DNA from: Lactobacillus sp.
GTDB lineage: Bacteria; Bacillota; Bacilli; Lactobacillales; Lactobacillaceae
Reading direction: 5' to 3'
Assembly: GCA_003482405.1 (NCBI GenBank)
Contig: DMZB01000124.1
Location: forward strand, 1-17,279
DNA length: 17,279 nucleotides
Every line of letters starts with the position of its first letter. The stretch's first letter is position 1. The notes beneath the pieces are model-generated. The model saw only the letters and a list, made by a program, of their open reading frames with translations, was not told where the DNA came from and made no database searches. The translations under genes were made by a program, and so were the position numbers. Shown one piece after another: positions 7,526 to 14,038 of the stretch.

Positions 7526-8521
7526 TCAATTTACAGTATGATCCGTGGCATGACCAGCTAAAATTGCTTGCACATCATCCAATGAAATATCGACCATGTT
7601 TTGAACGGCAATATTGGTGAAGAAGGCAATGTGTGGCGTGATGATAACGTTTGACATGGCATGTAGTTTTGCGATGTTTGGTTGTGAGTCAATGCCATCT
7701 TGACGGTGGTCGCTGTTGAAGATTTTTTCTTCACCAGTAACAGTGTCTAACATTGCAAACGCAATCTGATGGGTTTCAAGAGCGTCAACTAAATCATCAG
7801 TGTTAATAACCGGGCCACGACTGGCATTGACGATTCCGGCTGTTGGTTGCATTTGAGCAAAGTCGGTGGCGGTCATAAGGTTCTTTGAGGTTGGATTTAA
7901 GTCAACGTGTAAACTGACGACATCGGCTTTCTGCAGGAGGGTGGTCTTATCAACATAAGTGACGATTGATTTCAACTCATCGCGTTGAACCACGTCATAA
8001 GCCAAAACGGTCGCACCTAAAGCATGGAGCAGTTTGGCTAAGGTTCCGCCAATCCGGCCAGCACCAATAATTCCAATTGTTGCAGAATGAATTTCTTTAG
8101 CTTGCAGGCCGGCCCATGAATAATTATTTGCACGGACCTGTGAGTCTACAAGTGGGGCTTTACGCAGAACCCGAAAAATCTGCATGAGTGCGTGCTCAGC
8201 CACGCTACGTGGTGAGTAAGCGGGGACATTGGTTACGATTAAACCTGCTTTATGGGCGGCCTCAACGTTGATCATGTCAAATCCAGCAGTGCGCGATGTG
8301 AGCTGTTTAAGACCCATGTCGGCGAGTCGTTGATAAACGTGGTCATCATCGATGCGGTTTCGTTGCTGAATGACAATGCCATCGAAACCTTGAGCTTGAT
8401 CAACAGTTCCTGCTGACAATCCATCTTTAGTTGTGTGGATTTCTAGGTGTTCACGTTTTGCATGGGCGTTAATGGCGGGCATTTCGTCGGGGCGTACGGA
8501 ATACATAATTATTTTTGTCAT
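7526..8521 (-). CDS. D-2-hydroxyacid dehydrogenase (D-lactate dehydrogenase type)
   Basis: An NAD-dependent reductase of 2-oxo acids to D-2-hydroxy acids. It has 331 residues, close to lactobacillar D-lactate dehydrogenase. The Rossmann motif GAGRIG is at 153-158. Catalytic Arg235 (NASRG) and Glu264 (VTGEE) fall at the same numbers as in D-LDH, and the catalytic His is H297 in TPHIAFFT. NVPAYSPRSVAEHA is the D-LDH/D-hydroxyisocaproate dehydrogenase version of this loop. The start at 8521 is chosen for GGAG nine bases upstream; the longer frame from 8536 lacks an SD. It begins 27 bases after the aminotransferase stop on the same strand. That pairing suggests its substrates are 2-oxo acids made by transamination, such as phenylpyruvate or 4-hydroxyphenylpyruvate, rather than only pyruvate. 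The substrate cannot be read from sequence. Confidence 0.92.
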   Translation of the reverse strand: MTKIIMYSVRPDEMPAINAHAKREHLEIHTTKDGLSAGTVDQAQGFDGIVIQQRNRIDDDHVYQRLADMGLKQLTSRTAGFDMINVEAAHKAGLIVTNVPAYSPRSVAEHALMQIFRVLRKAPLVDSQVRANNYSWAGLQAKEIHSATIGIIGAGRIGGTLAKLLHALGATVLAYDVVQRDELKSIVTYVDKTTLLQKADVVSLHVDLNPTSKNLMTATDFAQMQPTAGIVNASRGPVINTDDLVDALETHQIAFAMLDTVTGEEKIFNSDHRQDGIDSQPNIAKLHAMSNVIITPHIAFFTNIAVQNMVDISLDDVQAILAGHATDHTVN

Positions 8522-8548
8522 TTTAATTGTCTCCATTCGGGTGGTAGT

Positions 8549-9742
8549 TTAATGAGTTTCCATGTAGGTCGTGAGATGTGCCATGGCCGTTTTTAAGTTG
8601 GCCATCGAAGCGGCATAACTCAGGCGCAAATACCCTTCGCCACCAGGTCCAAACGCCGCTCCGGGGATGACGGCCACTTGGCTGGTTTTTGCTAGTGATA
8701 AGCAAAAATCGTAATCCGTCATGTGCAAACGTTCAGGGATTTTGGCAAAAATATAAAACGCACCGGCGGGCTTTGGAATTGTAAAACCAAGTTTAGTCAT
8801 GGTGTCATAAACAAAGTCACGTCTTTTTTTGTACTCAGCTTTCATGCTTTCGGTATCATGCCGGCCTTGCTCGCTTCCCAATGCTTCGGCTGCCGCGGCC
8901 ATTGCAGGATTAGATGCAGAGGTGACGGAGAAAGCGTGCATCAAATTGATACGGCCAATTAAAGCCGCCGGACCAGCTAGAATGCCAACCCGATAACCTG
9001 TCATTGCATGAGATTTGGAGACGCCGTTTAAGATTAGTGTTTGGTCAGGCAAGTAGTGTGCAAACGAGACGTGTGATTGATCGTAGGTTAATTCAGAGTA
9101 GATTTCATCTGAAATAACGATAATGTTCGTGTTGCGAAGAATATCGGCCAGCGCTTTGATCTGATTAGCGGTGTAGGTAACGCCAGTTGGATTTGAAGGA
9201 AAATTCAACATGATGGCTTTAATAGTATCGCCATCTTTGTCAATGGCGGCTTGAAGCTGCTCAGGAGTGAGCACAAACTGGTTGGGTTCAGTATTGATTG
9301 CTACGACATCGGCCCCATTTAATTCGATGATTGGTTGGTACAGTGGAAAGGTCGGACCAGGCAGGAGGACTTTATCTCCAGGATTTGTGACGGCACGTAA
9401 CGTGTCAGAAATTGCTTCGGTTGCACCAACAGTGGCAATGATTTCTGTTTTGGGATCGTAGTGAATGTCATAACGATTAGCAAGGAAATGAGCGGCAGCT
9501 TCCCGAACCTTTACAGTGCCCGGAACCGGCGCATAGTGCGAATCGTTGTCCATGATACTTTGAATGGCAGCTTGTTTCACGTGTTCAGGCACGTTAAAGT
9601 CTGGTTCGCCTAAGGTCAATTTGATGATGCCGGGAATGTCGCTAACTTCGTTGTCAAAGCTGTGGATCATATCCGGTTTGATGGCCTGCAAGCGTGTGTT
9701 CAAACGTTTTGTGAGATTCTTGGATTCAGTTTGTGTTTTCAT
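8549..9742 (-). CDS. PLP-dependent class I aminotransferase (PatA/AraT-like)
   Basis: A fold-type I aminotransferase of 397 residues that swaps an amino group between an amino acid and a 2-oxo acid. The PLP lysine is K243 in NGVSKSHAMTGYRVG. Supporting residues are N184 in PSNPTG, D212 and Y215 in SDEIYSELTYD, R251, and the substrate-carboxylate Arg R373 in YLRLSYAASM; GATEA (106-110) binds the phosphate. The overall pattern, above all SDEIYSELTYD and SKSHAMTG, is very like Bacillus PatA and lactococcal AraT. Aromatic amino acids, aspartate or a lysine-pathway intermediate are the likely amino donors. The start ATG at 9742 has AAAGGA seven bases upstream. It is the first gene of a two-gene operon with the D-2-hydroxyacid dehydrogenase, preceded by a long structured leader with an attenuator-like terminator. 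Confidence 0.93.
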   Translation of the reverse strand: MKTQTESKNLTKRLNTRLQAIKPDMIHSFDNEVSDIPGIIKLTLGEPDFNVPEHVKQAAIQSIMDNDSHYAPVPGTVKVREAAAHFLANRYDIHYDPKTEIIATVGATEAISDTLRAVTNPGDKVLLPGPTFPLYQPIIELNGADVVAINTEPNQFVLTPEQLQAAIDKDGDTIKAIMLNFPSNPTGVTYTANQIKALADILRNTNIIVISDEIYSELTYDQSHVSFAHYLPDQTLILNGVSKSHAMTGYRVGILAGPAALIGRINLMHAFSVTSASNPAMAAAAEALGSEQGRHDTESMKAEYKKRRDFVYDTMTKLGFTIPKPAGAFYIFAKIPERLHMTDYDFCLSLAKTSQVAVIPGAAFGPGGEGYLRLSYAASMANLKTAMAHLTTYMETH

Positions 9743-9792
9743 ATGCAGTTCCTTTCATGATTCCAACCGTTTGTGATAATAGATAATTAATG

Positions 9793-9830
9793 AAAAAAAG
9801 CCCTCAGTGTTTGGTCAACACCTGAGGGCT
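9793..9830 (-). terminator. intrinsic terminator inside the aminotransferase leader (attenuator)
   Basis: AGCCCTCAGGTGTT and AACACTGAGGGCT form a near-perfect stem (9830-9799) followed by TTTTTTT (9799-9793) on the minus strand. It lies between the promoter and the aminotransferase start, so it stops the operon's own transcript unless it is disrupted. Its 5' arm contains CAGGTGTT (9824-9817), which can pair instead with AACACCTG at 9874-9867. Confidence 0.9.
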
Positions 9831-9845
9831 AAAATCATCATAAAC

Positions 9846-9982
9846 ATGGACTGATGACTTGGCATGCAGGTGTTTTACCCATCCACACGCCACGTCAAAA
9901 CTATGGCTGTTTGGATGGGGCTCCAAAAAACCATAAATTAAACGCATATGTTGTTTTAGTAATTGCGTTTGTCATCAGCCAT
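9846..9982 (-). ncRNA. structured leader RNA, unrecognised riboswitch-like or attenuator element
   Basis: On the minus strand ATGGCTGATGAC (9982-9971) pairs with GTCATCAGTCCAT (9858-9846, one bulged T) as a closing helix P1. Inside are P2, AAACGCA (9970-9964) with TGCGTTT (9946-9940), and P3, CCCATCCA (9919-9912) with TGGATGGG (9885-9878), capped by GCCA/TGGC. A joining strand with AACACCTG (9874-9867) follows. An alternative fold pairs that strand with the terminator's CAGGTGTT, and pairs TCATCA of P1 (9857-9852) with TGATGA (9840-9835). This would break both P1 and the terminator. I see no T-box, S-box, lysine, purine, TPP, FMN or cobalamin core. Helices are read directly; switching is inferred. 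Confidence 0.7.
9956..9982 (-). CDS. possible 8-residue leader peptide
   Basis: Immediately after a Shine-Dalgarno AAGGAAG (9991-9985), an ATG opens a frame reading MADDKRNY and then stops with TAA. It spans the 5' strands of P1 and P2 of the leader RNA, so a ribosome on it would block P1. The last sense codon is Tyr, a plausible sensor for an aromatic aminotransferase operon, but there is only one such codon. The SD spacing (about five bases) is a little short. It could be coincidental. Confidence 0.4.
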   Translation of the reverse strand: MADDKRNY

Positions 9983-10010
9983 AACTTCCTTAAATTAAAT
10001 ATTGATTAGA

Positions 10011-10039
10011 ACATTAATCGTGATGTAAGAAAAAGTCAA
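10011..10039 (-). promoter_or_regulatory. candidate promoter of the aminotransferase operon
   Basis: TTGACT (10039-10034) is a good -35. With a 17-base spacer it faces TAATGT (10016-10011), a weaker -10. The predicted start near 10004 places the first base about 20 bases before P1 of the leader RNA, so the transcript would contain the complete folded element. Confidence 0.5.
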
Positions 10040-10040
10040 C

Positions 10041-10433
10041 CATAATTTTAAAATCGTGGGGTCGATACGTTGCCAAAATAATCCCAGTATTTTATTCCAA
10101 AAAGATATAAAAAAACTTGTTTAAAAATATGAAAAGCCATTCATAGAGTGCTTATCTACGACAAACCGATATTTGTGTAGGACGTCAAAATGCTTTATAT
10201 CAGGCTTTTAAACGAATGTAGTCGTTTGGCTCTGTTGATTTCGTCCAGATATAACTCAATTGAAGTCGTCGTTGTTCATATACTCGTGAACATAAAATTC
10301 CTGAACTTACACCTTTTAAAGACCGATTAGCTTGTGGGATTTTGCCGGTTATTTGCGGCGATGATAATCTCAATAGCGTAAACACATGACTAACATGAAT
10401 GTCTAAATAATTGATAAGTGAGGGTTACACGAT
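10041..10433. other. intergenic stretch before preT with no supported gene
   Basis: This lies upstream of both divergent operons. A minus-strand frame of 61 codons (10200-10385) has a GTG start without SD and resembles nothing I know. A GATAAT at 10362-10367 might be the -10 of preT, but its -35 is poor. The only firm element is the preT ribosome binding site, GTGAGGG at 10418-10424. Confidence 0.4.
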
Positions 10434-11666
10434 ATGAGTACAAAATACGAAAAGGAAGCACCTAGTTACACAATGACCACGGTGATGGAAGAAGCTGCAC
10501 GTTGCTTGCTTTGTCACGATGCGCCTTGTTCAAAGGCTTGTCCCGCCGGCACTGATCCAGCACGTTTCATCCGTAGTGTTCGATTCAGAAACTTAAAGGG
10601 TGCTGCAGAAACAATTCGTGAAAACAATGCAATGGGTGCGATCTGTGCCCGTGTTTGTCCAACGGAAAAGTACTGTGAACTGGCTTGCTCACGGACTGGC
10701 ATTGACTGCCCAATTGATATTGGTGGAATTCAACGCTTCGTTACTGATTATGAAGAACAAGAAAAGATGGACATTCTTCGTAAGGGTGATGCAAACGGCT
10801 TGAATATCGCCATCGTCGGCAGTGGCCCTGCTGGCTTACAAACAGCCGCCACGTTACTTCAAAAAGGTTACGCAGTCGACATTTACGAAAAGAATGAAAA
10901 AGCCGGCGGTTACCTACGTTACGGAATTCCCGAATACCGTTTGCCTGACGAAATCGTGAACGTTGAAATTAACCGGATCGTTAACTTGGGTGCAAGCATC
11001 AAGTACAACGTTACTATCGGTAAAGACGTTACCATGGACGAATTAAAAGCGAACCACGACGCCGTGGTTGTGGCTGTTGGTGCCAGTGAAGCCAAGATGT
11101 TACCGATGTTTGAAAACAACCCTTACGTTGAAACTGCCGTTGACTTCTTAGCACGTGTCAAAGAAGCCAAGGGTGACATCGACAACATCCCTGCAAGCGC
11201 AGTTGTTGTCGGTGGTGGGGATGTTGCGATGGACGTTGCCACAACTTTGAAACGTTTGGATGTTAAGAACGTCACTGACCTTGTTTATGAAGAATTTGAT
11301 GAATTCAAAGCTTCTAAGAAGGAACTTGACGCAACGCAAAAGGCTGGTGTCACCATTGTAGATGGCTACGTTCCAACCGCTGTAGATGGCAACACTGTTA
11401 CATTTAAGCACCGTCACTTAGACAGTGAAATGACCATCAAGACGGACCTGATCGTCTTGGCCGTTGGTCAACAAGTTAACACTGACAACTTGGGCGTTGA
11501 AACGGACCATGGCGAAGTTCAACACGAAGGCTACGCTACCGACGACAAGAAAGTCTTCTTCACTGGCGACATTGCTCAAGGTGACAAGACTGTTGTTTGG
11601 GCCGTTCGTAAGGGTAAAGAAGTTGCCGAAGAAATTGACAAGGCATTATTGGGAGGTAACAAATAA
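10434..11666 (+). CDS. preT: NAD-dependent dihydropyrimidine dehydrogenase, PreT subunit
   Basis: The electron-input subunit of the enzyme that reduces uracil or thymine to the 5,6-dihydro form with NADH. It has 410 residues, as in Escherichia coli PreT. The N-terminal region has two cysteine clusters for Fe-S centres: C24, C27, C32 and C36, then C71, C75, C81, C85 and C92. FAD-binding GSGPAG follows at 129-134, with [20 protein letters not shown] typical of the GltD-like fold. The NAD-binding GGGDVA is at 260-265. A second FAD contact, [20 protein letters not shown], is at the C-terminus. GTGAGGG precedes the ATG. The stop codon overlaps the preA start by one base (TAATG), which implies translational coupling. 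Codon choice is strongly biased to C-ending optimal codons (AAC, GAC, TTC, GTC), suggesting high expression. Confidence 0.96.
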   Translation: MSTKYEKEAPSYTMTTVMEEAARCLLCHDAPCSKACPAGTDPARFIRSVRFRNLKGAAETIRENNAMGAICARVCPTEKYCELACSRTGIDCPIDIGGIQRFVTDYEEQEKMDILRKGDANGLNIAIVGSGPAGLQTAATLLQKGYAVDIYEKNEKAGGYLRYGIPEYRLPDEIVNVEINRIVNLGASIKYNVTIGKDVTMDELKANHDAVVVAVGASEAKMLPMFENNPYVETAVDFLARVKEAKGDIDNIPASAVVVGGGDVAMDVATTLKRLDVKNVTDLVYEEFDEFKASKKELDATQKAGVTIVDGYVPTAVDGNTVTFKHRHLDSEMTIKTDLIVLAVGQQVNTDNLGVETDHGEVQHEGYATDDKKVFFTGDIAQGDKTVVWAVRKGKEVAEEIDKALLGGNK

Positions 11667-12961
11667 TGATTAGTAAAGATTTATCCGTAGAATTTTTGGG
11701 CGTTCATTTTGAAAACCCATTCCTCCTGTCTTCATCACCCGTTGATAACTGTTATGAAATGTGTGCGAAGGCGTTTGACGAAGGCTGGGGCGGGGTCGTG
11801 TTCAAGACCATTGGCCCGAAACATTTCAAGATTGACGAAGTTTCACCACGGTTTGATGAATTGACCAAAGAAGGCACCCCGTTCGTCGGTTTCAAAAACA
11901 TGGAACAAATCGCCGAACATTCACTGGAAGAAAACTTACACGACCTACGCCATTTAAAGGACGACTATCCTAATAAAGTCGTGATCGCCTCCATCATGGG
12001 GACTAACGAAGAAGACTGGGAAGAGTTAGCTCAGTTAGTTACTGAAGCCGGCGCGGACATGATCGAAATGAATCTATCCTGTCCTCAAATGACCTCTCAC
12101 GAAATGGGTTCTGACGTCGGGACTAATCCAGAATTGGTTAAGAAGTACTGTGCTGCCGTTAAACGCGGCTCAGACTTACCAATGATGGCGAAGATGACAC
12201 CAAACATTACTGATATGGTGCCTGCTGCTAAGGCTAGCATGGCTGGTGGTGCCGATGGGATTGCGACGATCAACACGGTTAAATCCGTTGCTAACATTGA
12301 CTTGGACCGTAAAGTTGGTTTGCCAATCGTTAACGGTAAATCTTCAATCTCTGGTTTCTCAGGGAAGGCCGTTAAGCCAATCGCGCTGCGTTTCTTACAA
12401 CAACTGAGAACTGCAGCTGGTTTGGAACAGTTACCAATCTCTGGTATTGGTGGGATCGAAACCTGGCAAGATGCTGCCGAATTCATTTTGATGGGGGCAA
12501 CCACCCTGCAAGTTACCACCTCGGTTATGCAATATGGTTACCGCATTGTCGAAGACATGAAGAATGGTCTGATGCACTACATGGAAGACCAACATGTTGA
12601 ACATCTGAGCGAATTGATCGGTGTTGCTAACAAGAACATTGTGCCTGCTGAAGATTTGGACCGTGACTACAAAGTCTATCCAAAGATCGACTGGGACAAA
12701 TGTATCGGTTGTGGCCGTTGTTACATTTCTTGTTTCGACGGTGCGCACCAAGCTATTACTTGGGACATTAAGACCCGCCGTCCATCCATCGACACGAGCA
12801 AATGTGTCGGCTGTCACCTATGTAACCTGGTTTGTCCCGTTGGTGCAATCACGACTGGTGAAGTTGTCATGAAACCAGGACGTAAAGGTAACCCTGAGGA
12901 TGTTCAAATTGAATCATCACGTTTGACTCATCCAGATACTGCAGTTTCGAAAGTTCGCTAG
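11666..12961 (+). CDS. preA: NAD-dependent dihydropyrimidine dehydrogenase, PreA subunit
   Basis: The catalytic subunit that binds FMN and the pyrimidine. It has 431 residues, slightly longer than E. coli PreA through a C-terminal tail after the Fe-S domain. Residues 1-310 form the dihydroorotate dehydrogenase-like barrel. EMNLSCP carries the catalytic cysteine C139, and [19 protein letters not shown] is the phosphate-binding end of the barrel. The C-terminal ferredoxin domain has two CxxCxxCxxxC sets: C346, C349, C352, C356 and C380, C383, C386, C390. It overlaps preT and shares its optimal codon use. No dihydropyrimidinase or beta-ureidopropionase gene is nearby, so the window shows only the first step of reductive pyrimidine breakdown. 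Confidence 0.97.
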   Translation: MISKDLSVEFLGVHFENPFLLSSSPVDNCYEMCAKAFDEGWGGVVFKTIGPKHFKIDEVSPRFDELTKEGTPFVGFKNMEQIAEHSLEENLHDLRHLKDDYPNKVVIASIMGTNEEDWEELAQLVTEAGADMIEMNLSCPQMTSHEMGSDVGTNPELVKKYCAAVKRGSDLPMMAKMTPNITDMVPAAKASMAGGADGIATINTVKSVANIDLDRKVGLPIVNGKSSISGFSGKAVKPIALRFLQQLRTAAGLEQLPISGIGGIETWQDAAEFILMGATTLQVTTSVMQYGYRIVEDMKNGLMHYMEDQHVEHLSELIGVANKNIVPAEDLDRDYKVYPKIDWDKCIGCGRCYISCFDGAHQAITWDIKTRRPSIDTSKCVGCHLCNLVCPVGAITTGEVVMKPGRKGNPEDVQIESSRLTHPDTAVSKVR

Positions 12962-13065
12962 ACTTAAAGTCAAACAAGCGAAGGTCAACTAAGCTAAAGT
13001 TAAATAGTGATTTCTTGGGATGGAGCTTTGGTAAAAGTCCGTTTAAAGAACGTGCATTAATGAGA

Positions 13066-13101
13066 ATCAACCCTATTCCTGGCTTTGGGAATAGGGTTGA
13101 T
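13066..13101 (+). terminator. terminator after preTA
   Basis: ATCAACCCTATTC and GAATAGGGTTGAT are perfect 13-base arms around a 10-base loop. The tail TTTGGTTT is only moderately T-rich, so some read-through into the downstream membrane protein gene is likely. Confidence 0.75.
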
Positions 13102-13168
13102 TTGGTTTAAATTGAAAGTTTTTGAGACTTGGGAGAGGGAGCAAAAACAAAGAAATGGGGAAATTCAC

Positions 13169-13726
13169 ATGAAAATCAGTAAAAAGGTGTGGTTTGATTC
13201 GATTGGTGTGGGGTTGTTTACCCTTGTGTACAGTTTAATTATGAGTTACGGATCACTGTGGATGGGGGCCGCTGCTTTCATTGCGGTGTCATACTTCTTT
13301 GGCGCAGGATTCCCGAAGGATAAAATCTGGAACATTCTGGCGAGCTTTGTCTGTGGGATCGTATGGGGGTTGTTAGCGTATGGCCTATTGCAAGTGAGCT
13401 GGATCGCGTCAATTTGGCCGACTGCGATTATGTTTGGTGTGTTGACTTTTATCGTCTTATTCCTGCAGGGGACAATCATGAAATTCACGATGGTGCCTGC
13501 TTGGCTGATCACGTGGGGGACGTTTATGTTGGTCGTGTCAAACGTCACCATCAAAAGCTGGCCGATGTTTGTGATTGAACTGTTTGTCTCGATGGCATTG
13601 GGAATCTTTGTCATTGGTTACGCCTCTGATTACTTCAATCAGGTGATGTTCCGTTTGTTCCCAGACCAGAAAAAGGCCAAAGAACCGAAAGTAGAGAAGA
13701 TTCCAAAAGAAAACGAAGCTAAATAA
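13169..13726 (+). CDS. DUF1097-like integral membrane protein
   Basis: A 185-residue protein of unknown function. It has about five or six hydrophobic helices (roughly residues 10-150), rich in Gly, Trp and aromatic residues, and then a charged tail, QKKAKEPKVEKIPKENEAK. The spacing of GSLWMGAAAFIAVSYFFGAG and FVCGIVWGLLAYGLL recalls the DUF1097 family that includes E. coli YcdZ. This is recall of the pattern, not an alignment. The start at 13169 follows GGGGA; the open frame to 13085 would run into the preTA terminator and has no SD. The gene lies behind preTA on the same strand but beyond a terminator, with no clear promoter of its own. A role in pyrimidine or dihydropyrimidine transport is possible from position only. 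Confidence 0.78.
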   Translation: MKISKKVWFDSIGVGLFTLVYSLIMSYGSLWMGAAAFIAVSYFFGAGFPKDKIWNILASFVCGIVWGLLAYGLLQVSWIASIWPTAIMFGVLTFIVLFLQGTIMKFTMVPAWLITWGTFMLVVSNVTIKSWPMFVIELFVSMALGIFVIGYASDYFNQVMFRLFPDQKKAKEPKVEKIPKENEAK

Positions 13727-13741
13727 GCGGCCGTTTTCGCT

Positions 13742-13800
13742 AAAAAACTTCCAACGACTAGTCACTTCAAAATGAAGCGGTTAGCAGTTGGAAGTTTTTT
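13742..13800. terminator. bidirectional terminator between the DUF1097 and feo genes
   Basis: AAAAAACTTCCAAC (13742-13755) pairs with GTTGGAAGTTTTTT (13787-13800). The inner CTTC/GAAG and CTAG/TTAG pairings close most of the loop. It gives a T-run on either strand, so it can end both the rightward membrane protein transcript and the leftward feo transcript. Confidence 0.9.
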
Positions 13801-13836
13801 GATTACCGTAAATAGTAGGCGCCGTGTTGAGTTGGC

Positions 13837-13998
13837 TTATTTAGCTGGTCCGCGATGCTTCATCATACGTTTGGCTTCACAGGCATACTCACAACTTTCA
13901 CAGTGTGGTTTTGACGACTGATGCACGGTGCGGATGATAATGATAACGGCACCAATGATCAGCAGAACTAAAATGCTAATATTGATAAGTAATGCCAT
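13837..13998 (-). CDS. FeoB-associated Cys-rich membrane protein
   Basis: A 53-residue protein with one N-terminal membrane helix (about 2-23, ILVLLIIGAVIIII) and a short tail holding CESCEYAC, then a basic end. Small proteins of this form, one helix plus a CxxCxxxC cluster, are encoded after feoB in many Firmicutes and may substitute for FeoC. They are thought to help ferrous iron transport, but no biochemical role is firmly known to me. The start at 13998 is chosen for GGAGGG eight bases upstream; the longer frame from 14055 would overlap feoB. It begins 40 bases after the feoB stop and is the last gene of the feo operon. Confidence 0.87.
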   Translation of the reverse strand: MALLINISILVLLIIGAVIIIIRTVHQSSKPHCESCEYACEAKRMMKHRGPAK

Positions 13999-14038
13999 GG
14001 GCGGATCCCTCCGAAATGTTTGACTTGCAGCAAACTTT

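Noticed and set aside
9846..9982. Known T-box or SAM riboswitch in the aminotransferase leader
   Set aside because: No T-box antiterminator consensus with TGGN bulge, no specifier-loop arrangement, and no S-box core sequences. The fold has three helices, not four or more.
10200..10385. 61-codon minus-strand open frame upstream of preT
   Set aside because: GTG start without Shine-Dalgarno, no recognisable motif, and it lies in AT-rich spacer between two promoters. Probably chance.
12097..12817. Two long minus-strand open frames opposite preA
   Set aside because: Both are antisense to PreA, whose FMN and Fe-S motifs are intact. The frames are explained by preA's strong codon bias.
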